Below are positions 50,567 to 58,573 of a stretch of 64,000 nucleotides of DNA, piece by piece. A model generated the notes under the pieces. That model made no database searches, was not told the DNA's origin, and worked only from the letters and a program-made list of their open reading frames with translations. The DNA is taken from positions 27,953-91,952 of the forward strand of contig JAFXBF010000021.1 of the NCBI GenBank assembly GCA_017516745.1. Reading direction: 5' to 3'. Origin of the DNA: Clostridia bacterium (GTDB taxonomy: Bacteria; Bacillota; Clostridia; Oscillospirales; Acutalibacteraceae). The position numbers and the translations under genes were made by a program. How positions within the stretch are numbered: position 1 is the first letter of the stretch; each line of letters starts with the position of its first letter.

Positions 50567-52216
50567 GTGAAAAAAAAGCTCAGTAATCTCGGCAATCCCA
50601 ACATTCCCACTTATAATACGCTTAAAGAAATCATCGTCAAAGGTACTGAAATGGGCGGTGACCACAAGCAGTTTGCTTTCCTTGACAAAAACAAGGTTGA
50701 GCAGTCAAGAACATTTAACCAGACCTGGCGTGAAATGATTGGTGTCGGCACATACTTCCACTCAATCGGTCTTGTAAATCAGGCTAAAATCGCCATTGTT
50801 GCCGAAAACTCCTATGATTGGATGCTTGCTTATTATGCAACCAATATGACACGCAACATCAGCGTTCCTATGGACTGCAAGCTTTCTGCTGATGATATCG
50901 GCGACCAGCTTATCCGTTGCGGTTGTGATGCGCTTGTTTATTCGGACAAGTTTGAAGGTATGGTTGAGGAATTCAAGAAGAATCCCGATATGCCCGTAAA
51001 GCATTACCTTCCTATTGATGAGTTCGACAATTACAAGGAAATCGGTTACAAGCTTTTCGACGAAGGCAATACCTATGTTGTTGATGTTGAAGTCAAGCCC
51101 GATGACCTTGCCTGTATCGTTTACACTTCGGGTACAACAGGTAAGAGCAAGGGCGTTATGCTTACACACTTCAATATTGCAAGCAACTGCAGTTCTTCCA
51201 CACGTGTTCTCTCCGGCAAGCACGCTATCGGCTTCCTTCCACTTAACCACACATACGCTTGGGTAAGTGCTCTGTTTGCCTGCTATATCCTCACCGAGTG
51301 GGGCTATATGTGCGACAGCATCAAGAGCATTCAGTCCGACCTTAAAAATCAGAAGCCATACAATTTCTCGGGTGTTCCGCTTGTTGTTGAAACAATTTAC
51401 GACCGTATCTGGAGAACGGCAAGAAGCACGGGCAGAGAAGAAATCCTCAAGAAGGGGCTTAAAATCAGCCGCTTCCTTATGAAGCTCGGTATTGACCGTC
51501 GCCGTAAGATATTTGCTACTATTATTGACAATCTCGGCGGCAATCTTTCAATGATTGTCTGCGGCGGTGCAAATCTTGACCCCAAATATGAAATTGGTAT
51601 GCGTGAATTCGGTATCGACGTTTATAACGGCTACGGTATGACGGAGTGTTCTCCCGCAATTACCTGTAACCGCCCCGATAAGTACAAGCCCGGCAGCGTA
51701 GGTGTTCCGCTTGACTGCTGTGAAATCAAAATCCACAACCCCGATGAAGAGGGTGTTGGTGAAATCTACGTTCGTGGTACAAACGTTATGGTAGGCTATT
51801 ATAACGACCCTGAGGCTACCGCCGCAACATTTGACGGTGAATGGCTCAAGACAGGCGACCACGGCAGAATTGATGAAGACGGCTTCCTCTTTATGGTCGG
51901 CAGAAAGAAGAACCTTATTTGTCTTTCCAACGGTAAGAACGTTTCTCCCGAAGAACTCGAAGACAAGATTTCCTATTTTATGGATTACGTTCAGGAAGTT
52001 CTTGTTTACGACGAGGATGAGCAGATTATTGCAGAGGTTTTCCTTAATGAAGAGGATTATCCCGATGCACGTGAGCGCATCAAGGCTGATATGAAGGAGT
52101 TTAACAAGACTGTTGCTTCCTTCAAGCGTATTAACAAGACAATCGTGCGTGATGAAGAATTCCCCAAGACAACAACTCTCAAGATTGTCAGAAAGTATAT
52201 GACCCCGAAAAACTAA
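50567..52216 (+). CDS. AMP-forming acyl-CoA synthetase-like enzyme
   Basis: 549 residues of the ANL superfamily, GTG start with GGAGGGG upstream. The ATP loop is YTSGTTGKSKGV (186-197), followed by NGYGMTECSP (about 354-363), WLKTGDHGRID and the hinge region GRKKNLICLSNGKNVSPEEL; TTTLKIVRKY at the C-terminus has the catalytic-lysine context. The large, basic middle part resembles long-chain fatty acyl-CoA or acyl-ACP ligases. The chain length preferred is unknown. Monocistronic, ending at the terminator at 52232. Confidence 0.85.
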   Translation: MKKKLSNLGNPNIPTYNTLKEIIVKGTEMGGDHKQFAFLDKNKVEQSRTFNQTWREMIGVGTYFHSIGLVNQAKIAIVAENSYDWMLAYYATNMTRNISVPMDCKLSADDIGDQLIRCGCDALVYSDKFEGMVEEFKKNPDMPVKHYLPIDEFDNYKEIGYKLFDEGNTYVVDVEVKPDDLACIVYTSGTTGKSKGVMLTHFNIASNCSSSTRVLSGKHAIGFLPLNHTYAWVSALFACYILTEWGYMCDSIKSIQSDLKNQKPYNFSGVPLVVETIYDRIWRTARSTGREEILKKGLKISRFLMKLGIDRRRKIFATIIDNLGGNLSMIVCGGANLDPKYEIGMREFGIDVYNGYGMTECSPAITCNRPDKYKPGSVGVPLDCCEIKIHNPDEEGVGEIYVRGTNVMVGYYNDPEATAATFDGEWLKTGDHGRIDEDGFLFMVGRKKNLICLSNGKNVSPEELEDKISYFMDYVQEVLVYDEDEQIIAEVFLNEEDYPDARERIKADMKEFNKTVASFKRINKTIVRDEEFPKTTTLKIVRKYMTPKN

Positions 52217-52231
52217 ATTACAGATAAAAAT

Positions 52232-52265
52232 AAACGGCAGAGTAAAATCTGCCGTTTGTTTTTAT
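52232..52265 (+). terminator. terminator of the acyl-CoA synthetase gene
   Basis: AAACGGCAGA (52232-52241) pairs with TCTGCCGTTT (52248-52257), followed by GTTTTTAT. Confidence 0.8.
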
Positions 52266-52280
52266 GTATAGGTTTTGTAA

Positions 52281-52829
52281 TTACTTTGCAGCTTCTTCCT
52301 TCTTCTTGCGGAAGAGAATTGCCTGAACGGGGAAGAAGGCGATAAACTGGAAGAACATACAAGCGAATGTTGAAACATTGTTTGCAAGATCCTTAGACCA
52401 GTTCATTCCGAGGAAGAGATTGAAAAGTGTGGGAGCAAGCCATGCGGAGAAAAGAAGAATTATAACTGTGCAAACGAGGTAAATGGGAAGTGTTACAGCT
52501 ATGTTAGCACTTGATTTGAATGTCTTTTCTCTGTTGATAAAGAATGCAACAATCTGTGCAACAACGTTTGAAACATTGAATGCGATGCAGTAACCGAGAC
52601 CGCCGAGGATAATAGCACCTGTTGCAGGGTCCGTGTTAACGGGATAATTGAAAACAGGTACACCGTTAATAACGAGCTTGACGAATTCTTCAGCGAAAAG
52701 CTCTTTGACAGCAGGGATCATAGGAATAAGATTGACCAATGCAAACTGAACTAAACAAGCACCGAGGCTTACGATGATAAACTTAACGAAAACCCAGAGC
52801 TTTTTGAGGAAATTATTTTCTTTTGCCAT
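52281..52829 (-). CDS. GtrA-like four-helix membrane protein
   Basis: 182 residues from ATG at 52829, with AGGAG five bases upstream; the longer frame to 52847 would include that site. Four hydrophobic segments. ILGGLGYCIAFNVSNVVAQI followed by VAFFINREKTFKS is close to the GtrA/flippase-like signature, where a basic motif follows the third helix. The loop between the first and second helix (about 30-70) is longer than usual. GtrA-type proteins help move lipid-linked sugars across the membrane. A role in cell-surface glycan assembly is plausible but unproven; the neighbours do not help. Confidence 0.65.
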   Translation of the reverse strand: MAKENNFLKKLWVFVKFIIVSLGACLVQFALVNLIPMIPAVKELFAEEFVKLVINGVPVFNYPVNTDPATGAIILGGLGYCIAFNVSNVVAQIVAFFINREKTFKSSANIAVTLPIYLVCTVIILLFSAWLAPTLFNLFLGMNWSKDLANNVSTFACMFFQFIAFFPVQAILFRKKKEEAAK

Positions 52830-52921
52830 AATATTATCTCCTAACATTTAGATTTCAATACATTATATCATTTTATCACGGTATTTACAAGTCAAAATTT
52901 GACAATTATTTTTGTGCAATA

Positions 52922-53617
52922 TTACTTCATATGGCTGTAGTGTGAGGTGTCGTTAATACAGCCGAAAACGGTATCACCCCATTTATATGTGCCGTGCTTA
53001 TAAAAAATCAGCCTTGTGACGCCTGTATTGTAAAAATCCAAATCAAAGCAGGGCTTTTCTTTGTCAAGCCCCATAACGTAAAACACAAGGTTTGTGATAA
53101 AAGCAGCGTGGCTGACGAGTGCTATTTTTTCTCCGTTGCTGTAGCGGTTACGGAAATAATCAACGACAAACTTTGTTCTTGCAAATAGCTTTTCGGCTGT
53201 TTCGTGTCCGTCATATCTCATTCTTGTTTCGCTCGGATCAACTCCATCGGCATATACTGCAGTCGGAGAAAACTCCTGTATCTCGTCAATTTCAACTCCC
53301 TTATATTCGGGGGGAATGCCTACTTCACAGATATCGGGCAGAATGTAGTGCGGCATTGTTTCGGGTTGCCTTTTTAGTATTTCAGCCGCTGTCCGTGCCG
53401 CCCTGAGAAGAGGACTTGAATAAACAGCATCAAAGCAGGTATTTGCGTAAAATTCACCTGCGGCAATAGCCTGAGCAAGACCTTTTTCACTCAGCACGGG
53501 GTCAGCGCCTTCTTTTAGTGTAAGGTCTGTTCTGCCGCCGTAGCCTGCGTTGCCGAGGCTTTCGCCGTGTCGGATTATATAAAGCTCAAGTTCAATTATA
53601 GGTTTTGTGTTTTCCAT
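52922..53617 (-). CDS. histidine phosphatase family protein
   Basis: 231 residues of the phosphoglycerate-mutase-like family. The phosphohistidine motif is YIIRHGESLGNAG. Further conserved parts are VYSSPLLRAARTAAEIL, VDPSETRMRYDGHE and KIALVSHAAFITNLV with the second His. It is too divergent from GpmA to be called glycolytic; broad phosphatase activity is likely. AAAGGA precedes ATG. Monocistronic between the GtrA-like gene and the divergent ZIP gene. Confidence 0.85.
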   Translation of the reverse strand: MENTKPIIELELYIIRHGESLGNAGYGGRTDLTLKEGADPVLSEKGLAQAIAAGEFYANTCFDAVYSSPLLRAARTAAEILKRQPETMPHYILPDICEVGIPPEYKGVEIDEIQEFSPTAVYADGVDPSETRMRYDGHETAEKLFARTKFVVDYFRNRYSNGEKIALVSHAAFITNLVFYVMGLDKEKPCFDLDFYNTGVTRLIFYKHGTYKWGDTVFGCINDTSHYSHMK

Positions 53618-53740
53618 ATTAATACATCCTTTTTTAAAACATTCATTATCTTATAAAAAGTTTATACTTTTGTCAAGAATTTTGTCATATCGTAAACTGT
53701 CAAATTTGCTCTGCTTTGCATAATGTGTATGGGTGATAAT

Positions 53741-54523
53741 ATGTTGACCGATATATTCTACGGAGTTATGCTTCCGCTTCTTGGTACGGCAATAGGCTCT
53801 GCCTGTGTGTACTTTATGAAAGGCAGTCTTAATTCTTTCGTTCAGAAGGCTTTGACAGGTTTTGCGGCAGGAGTAATGACGGCTGCTTCAGTCTGGAGTC
53901 TGATTATTCCCGCTATTGACCGTTGTGAGAATCTTGGCGGTTTGGCTTTTCTTCCTGCGGTATTGGGATTCTGGTGCGGAATATTGTTTTTGTTTGCCGT
54001 TGACAGGATTATGCCGTATATTTCAGTCTGCTGCAGAAGGGCTGAGGGGATAGTAAGCAGATTTCAAAGAACGACCATGCTTGTTTTTGCCGTAGCGCTT
54101 CATAATCTTCCTGAAGGTATGGCTGTCGGTGCAGTATATTCCGCCATTCTTTCGGGAGATAAAAATGTTTCGGTAAGTACGGCTTTTGCGCTTTCTCTCG
54201 GTATAGCCATACAGAATTTTCCAGAGGGTGCCATAATTTCCATGCCGTTGAAAGCTCACGGTATGAGAAAGGGCAGGGCGTTTGCTTTCGGTGTTCTGTC
54301 GGGTGTTGTAGAGCCGTTGGGAGCACTTATTACAATACTTTTGTCTGTACTCGTTGTTCCTTTGCTGCCGGTTTTTTTAAGCTTTGCGGCGGGTGCAATG
54401 ATTTATGTCGTTGTACAAGAACTTGTACCAAGTCTTTCAGACGGCGATGGTACTGCAACCGGTGTTTTGTTATTTGCTTCGGGCTTTTCCGTTATGATGG
54501 CTCTTGATGTTGCCTTGGGATGA
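53741..54523 (+). CDS. ZIP family metal transporter
   Basis: 260 residues from ATG at 53741, with GGGTG upstream; earlier in-frame ATGs at 53723 and 53729 lack a ribosome binding site. Eight hydrophobic segments. The metal-path motifs are FAVALHNLPEGMAVGAVYSA and LGIAIQNFPEGAIISMPL, giving the conserved His, Asn, Pro, Glu pairs of the GufA/ZupT-like branch. It should import zinc or another divalent cation. No metal-responsive operator was recognised upstream. Monocistronic. Confidence 0.92.
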   Translation: MLTDIFYGVMLPLLGTAIGSACVYFMKGSLNSFVQKALTGFAAGVMTAASVWSLIIPAIDRCENLGGLAFLPAVLGFWCGILFLFAVDRIMPYISVCCRRAEGIVSRFQRTTMLVFAVALHNLPEGMAVGAVYSAILSGDKNVSVSTAFALSLGIAIQNFPEGAIISMPLKAHGMRKGRAFAFGVLSGVVEPLGALITILLSVLVVPLLPVFLSFAAGAMIYVVVQELVPSLSDGDGTATGVLLFASGFSVMMALDVALG

Positions 54524-54590
54524 AATTATCGTTCTGACTGCAAATTTTCATATAATTTTATTAATTTTCTAAAAATTTTTATTTATTTTG

Positions 54591-54620
54591 TTGCAAAACC
54601 GGTGCTCTGTATTATATAAT
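54591..54620 (+). promoter_or_regulatory. promoter of the seven-gene locus
   Basis: TTGCAA (54591-54596), 18-base spacer, TATAAT (54615-54620). Transcription would begin near 54627, which makes the ATG at 54631 nearly leaderless and supports the start at 54691. Confidence 0.65.
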
Positions 54621-54690
54621 TAATTAAAATATGCAGAACGGTGTAATGGATTTGCTTTACATCGCTTTGCTTAAAACGGGAGTGATATTT

Positions 54691-55563
54691 ATGAGCACCT
54701 GTCCCAAATGTCAAAAGAAACTCAGGATTACCGACATAGGTCAGAATTGTCCTCATTGCGGTGTCAATATGAGGTTTTATAATTTTGATAAAACCTTTGT
54801 CGAAGAGGCCAAGAAAGCTGAGCTTTCAATGGCAAACGTACACGTTAAACTCAGAAAATTCAAAACAGCACTTATCGGAAGCAAGTTGGCAATTGCACGA
54901 CTTGTTCTTGGATTTCTGCCTGTTGTTTCCATGCTTTTGCCTGTAGGTAATGTAGCTATTAATATTCCCTTTGCTGCTCAGGAGTTTCCCGTTAGCGGAC
55001 TCGGAATATATACTATTTTCTCAAACGGCGTGCTGAATTTGCTTTTGAGTATGATGTCTGCACCCGTTAACGGTAAGGCGTTTTCTTACATTATGCTTAC
55101 CATTGGCGTTTATGCTCTTGCCGCACTTTGTGCTGTGCTTACACTTCTTTTCTCAATTCTGAGTTTTTTCAGCATTAAGAAGATGGCACGTGCAATATGC
55201 GGTTTTGGTATTATCGGCGTTATCTGCGGTATTGCTTCAACCGTTCTTTGTGCAGGTATTGCTGACAGCGGTATTGTGTTCGGCGGTGCTTCATTCGGTG
55301 TTGCGGCAATAATTGTGTTGTTCGGCATCGTTTTTGCCGTTAACCTCAAGATTGCGAAAAACGGTCTTCCTATTGAATTTGAAGAAGGTGACCTTGAACG
55401 TTACGAAATTCGCAAAAAGGTACTCAGCGGTGAAATAAAGCTTGAAGACCTTCCTCAGCCAATTGTCGAAACAGCGGCCACAAGAGCAATTGAAGAGGAA
55501 ATACGCAAAGAGCAGATGAAGTACGATATGATTGAAAAAAGAGCAGAGGAGGTACAGCAATGA
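54691..55563 (+). CDS. zinc-ribbon membrane protein
   Basis: 290 residues from ATG at 54691 (GGGAGTG upstream). An N-terminal zinc ribbon has Cys4, Cys7, Cys20 and Cys23 (STCPKCQKKL and NCPHCG). Four hydrophobic segments (about 58-75, 118-150, 165-185 and 195-222) follow. A cytoplasmic, charged C-terminus (about 230-290) is predicted helical and includes YEIRKKVLSGEIKLEDLPQP. Family not recognised. It is the first gene of the locus and overlaps the next by four bases, so it probably works with the Big_2 protein that follows. Confidence 0.65.
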   Translation: MSTCPKCQKKLRITDIGQNCPHCGVNMRFYNFDKTFVEEAKKAELSMANVHVKLRKFKTALIGSKLAIARLVLGFLPVVSMLLPVGNVAINIPFAAQEFPVSGLGIYTIFSNGVLNLLLSMMSAPVNGKAFSYIMLTIGVYALAALCAVLTLLFSILSFFSIKKMARAICGFGIIGVICGIASTVLCAGIADSGIVFGGASFGVAAIIVLFGIVFAVNLKIAKNGLPIEFEEGDLERYEIRKKVLSGEIKLEDLPQPIVETAATRAIEEEIRKEQMKYDMIEKRAEEVQQ

Positions 55564-56948
55564 GCGAAAAGAAAGACAGATCAAAGCTTATTTTCGGTGC
55601 AATAATTGTTGTGCTCTGCGTTTTCTTTGTTGTTGGTGTTGCTTACGGCGCAAACAGCCTGCTTGAAATGGAAGGCACGCTTGAACCCGCCGACAAATAT
55701 GTGCTTGACGGATATGCACAGGTACCCGAATCGGCACAGGATGTTATTGACCTTGTCAGCACAGCAGTTAAGAATGCGGTTGAAGCTAAGCCGAAGCTGG
55801 ACTCTTCCGACAGTATAAGCATAGGTGATGAGCTTCTGATTGGTGAAGACAGTGCATCGGCTGTCAACACTATGGCAAAATTCCTTAAAGATAATGCTGC
55901 CGATGAGTTTGCTGCTGCTTTTTCAGACCTGTCTGCTGATTTCGGTGCAGGCTTTGCAGACAAGCTCTGGATACCGACACTGACTGCTGAAGATATTGAC
56001 GGTTTTGAATGCAATTACATTTACTATCATTGTATGCAGTGCGGTGCAGATGCCGAAGAGCCTTATGCTAAGTGTTCAGAGTGCGGCAATGAAAACGGTC
56101 CGCAGATGAGATACCGTGACGAATACAGCATCACCATCAATCTCAGACAGGGTGCTGCTGCACTCCAAAACAATTTCCGCCTTCGTGAGCCTTCCAAGAT
56201 AACGGATTTTATCGGTGATAAATTTTCGGATTTTGCAAATATCACTGCTCCGGTTAACTTTGAATACAAGAATGCTCGCATTTTTGTCAGAATAAATCGC
56301 CATACCGGTCAGCTTTATGAAATCAAGTATATCAAGGATGTTGACCTTACAACAAAGGCAGAGTTTATCGGCGATTACGCTTATGCCGGTGAAGCCAAAG
56401 TTTATCTGCCCGTTTATGAAGAAGTCGGTTTTTGGTTTACTTGGCCAGGTGTTTCGCTTTCAGCACATGAGCTTTCAATGGCTCATAAAAAGACAGAAGC
56501 GTTAAAAGCTACGCTTACCTGTGATGATCCCTTGCTTTATGATGTAACATGGACCAGCTCCGATGAAAGCATTGCCACGGTTGATGCAGACGGATATGTT
56601 GAGAGCAATAAGGTTGACGGTAAGGTTATTATTACGGCAAGCTTTGAATTCCAGGGTAAGACCTATACCGATGAATGTGAGGTTTTTGTTAAAACTTCCG
56701 TTGAAAGTATAGACATCACAAAGCGTGACCTTACCCTTAAGAAGGGCGAAACCTTTGCACAGAAAGTCAGCTACTCACCTAAGGAGTCAACCGTACAGAC
56801 CGCAAAGTGGTACACAACTGACGAAACCGTTGCAACGGTTGACGAAAACGGTGTTATTACTGCAATCGGCGTCGGTGAAGCAGAGGTATATGCCGTTTCC
56901 GATGACGGATATTTTAAAGCTACCTGTAAAGTGGAGGTGACCGAATAA
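55560..56948 (+). CDS. membrane-anchored protein with two Big_2 (Ig-like) domains
   Basis: 462 residues. One N-terminal helix (about 10-30, LIFGAIIVVLCVFFVVGVAY) anchors an extracellular region. The middle contains a zinc-ribbon-like pair CMQCG and CSECG (about 161-180), rare outside the cell. The C-terminus has two bacterial Ig-like repeats (about 300-380 and 385-462) with the WTSSDESIATVDADG and WYTTDETVATVDENG signatures. Translation is coupled at both ends (four-base and one-base overlaps). Carbohydrate or cell-wall adhesion is the usual role of Big_2; nothing more specific can be said. Confidence 0.72.
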   Translation: MSEKKDRSKLIFGAIIVVLCVFFVVGVAYGANSLLEMEGTLEPADKYVLDGYAQVPESAQDVIDLVSTAVKNAVEAKPKLDSSDSISIGDELLIGEDSASAVNTMAKFLKDNAADEFAAAFSDLSADFGAGFADKLWIPTLTAEDIDGFECNYIYYHCMQCGADAEEPYAKCSECGNENGPQMRYRDEYSITINLRQGAAALQNNFRLREPSKITDFIGDKFSDFANITAPVNFEYKNARIFVRINRHTGQLYEIKYIKDVDLTTKAEFIGDYAYAGEAKVYLPVYEEVGFWFTWPGVSLSAHELSMAHKKTEALKATLTCDDPLLYDVTWTSSDESIATVDADGYVESNKVDGKVIITASFEFQGKTYTDECEVFVKTSVESIDITKRDLTLKKGETFAQKVSYSPKESTVQTAKWYTTDETVATVDENGVITAIGVGEAEVYAVSDDGYFKATCKVEVTE

Positions 56949-58558
56949 TGGCAGAGCCCGTAAAAAGAAACATATCTGACCGAATATTTGGTGCGGAAGA
57001 ACACGCTGCCGCCAGAATTGAAGGTCAGAAATTGAACAGATACAGCGACATTGCCGTTAAAATGTTCCATACTCAGGTTCTTACGGCTAAAGAAATGTCC
57101 TTCCCCGCAATCGGCGAATTTGCAAGCCGTCTGCTCAGCGGTATTACATATTACAGAACGCTTTACTTTGTTAACGTTCTGCGTATAGATATGGTTTATG
57201 TTACCGCTATGCTCACCCTTATCAGTATTTATGACGTTGTAAACAATCCACTTATGGGTATGATTTACGACAGAACACGTACCCGTTGGGGTAAGGCACG
57301 TCCGTGGATTGCTTTTTCCGCAGTTCCTTACTTTTTAAGTACTATGCTGTTGTATTCCGGTGCCTTGTTCTTCGGCGATTCGGCAGGCAACGACCCCAAA
57401 AAGATTATGTTCGTTTTCCTGACGATGTTTGCCCAGGAAACCTTCTCCACGATTTATACAATTCCCCGTAACAATATGATATCGTTGATGTCGCCTAACC
57501 CCAAGGACAGAATTTCTGTAGGCCTTCTCAACACCTATATAGGTGAATTGGGTGCACAGATTGTCTACATTATCTTTATGCCTCTTATGGAACTTAACAA
57601 TAAGGGTTATATTAATTTCCCGATGTCAATGGTCTTTGCGCTTCTTGCAGGTATCACATCAACACTCGGCTGTGTAAGTAATATTGCTATGGCTATCGGC
57701 TGTAAGGAAAGAATTCTTCTTCAGCCCAGGCCTGCACCCATTACAAAGTCAATGTTCTATGTTCTCAAGAACAAGTACGCAAGAAGAAACTTTATTGCAA
57801 ACTTTGCCACAAGCTGGTGGAGCAATGGCGGTTACTCATGGGACGTTGTTACTCAGATGGAAATATTCGGCGGTTCTTTCTACTCATTCCTTGCTTACCT
57901 GCCGTATAACATTTTTGACAGTCTGAGTATTACCTTTATCCCGAAATTCCAGAAAATATTTAAGAATAATAACAAGAACGCCGTTGTCGTTCTGCGTATG
58001 TGGGACGCCATAAGTGCTCTTGCAATGACACTTCTCGGCTTCAAATTTGTTGATAACCGCTGGGCTATGGTCGGTATTTACGCTCTGTTCTACGGTCTGA
58101 ACGGTGTAAACAACGGTCCTGCAAATGTTTTCGAGGGAGAACTCGGCCGTGAAATCAACGATTATACAGAATATATGACAGGTGAACGTCCCGACGGTAC
58201 CTTCAATATTCTTACAGACCTTATTACAAAGGTTACCTCTCCCATCAATGCCTGGCTTACCGTTGAAATCTTCAAGTGGTCGGGCTACGACACAACAATT
58301 CCGATGCTCCCCTGGTCACAGGGCAGCAAGGCTGTTTATCAGAAGGTTTTCTTCCTTTTTGTAGGTATCAGTCTTCTTCCGCATTTCATAAAAATTATTC
58401 CGTATTTCTTCTATGATCTTACAGGTGAAAAGAGAGATAAGATGTATATTGCTCTCAATGAGCGCCGTGCACTTATCGCAAAAGAAGACGAAATGAATAA
58501 GGATATCGAAAAGCTTATCGAAACTCTCGGTCAGGAAGAAGAAACCGCAAAGGCATAA
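56948..58558 (+). CDS. GPH family sugar symporter (second)
   Basis: 536 residues with about 12 hydrophobic segments and the GPH loop DVVNNPLMGMIYDRTRTRWG followed by KARPW. It has extended cytoplasmic ends: about 60 residues before the first helix and a charged C-terminal helix (about 495-536, KEDEMNKDIEKLIETLGQEE). It is clearly different from the symporter at 10470. Overlap of one base with the Big_2 gene, and 15 bases before the next enzyme gene. It should import the compound processed by the locus. Confidence 0.85.
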   Translation: MAEPVKRNISDRIFGAEEHAAARIEGQKLNRYSDIAVKMFHTQVLTAKEMSFPAIGEFASRLLSGITYYRTLYFVNVLRIDMVYVTAMLTLISIYDVVNNPLMGMIYDRTRTRWGKARPWIAFSAVPYFLSTMLLYSGALFFGDSAGNDPKKIMFVFLTMFAQETFSTIYTIPRNNMISLMSPNPKDRISVGLLNTYIGELGAQIVYIIFMPLMELNNKGYINFPMSMVFALLAGITSTLGCVSNIAMAIGCKERILLQPRPAPITKSMFYVLKNKYARRNFIANFATSWWSNGGYSWDVVTQMEIFGGSFYSFLAYLPYNIFDSLSITFIPKFQKIFKNNNKNAVVVLRMWDAISALAMTLLGFKFVDNRWAMVGIYALFYGLNGVNNGPANVFEGELGREINDYTEYMTGERPDGTFNILTDLITKVTSPINAWLTVEIFKWSGYDTTIPMLPWSQGSKAVYQKVFFLFVGISLLPHFIKIIPYFFYDLTGEKRDKMYIALNERRALIAKEDEMNKDIEKLIETLGQEEETAKA

Positions 58559-58573
58559 TATTGAGGTATTAAT

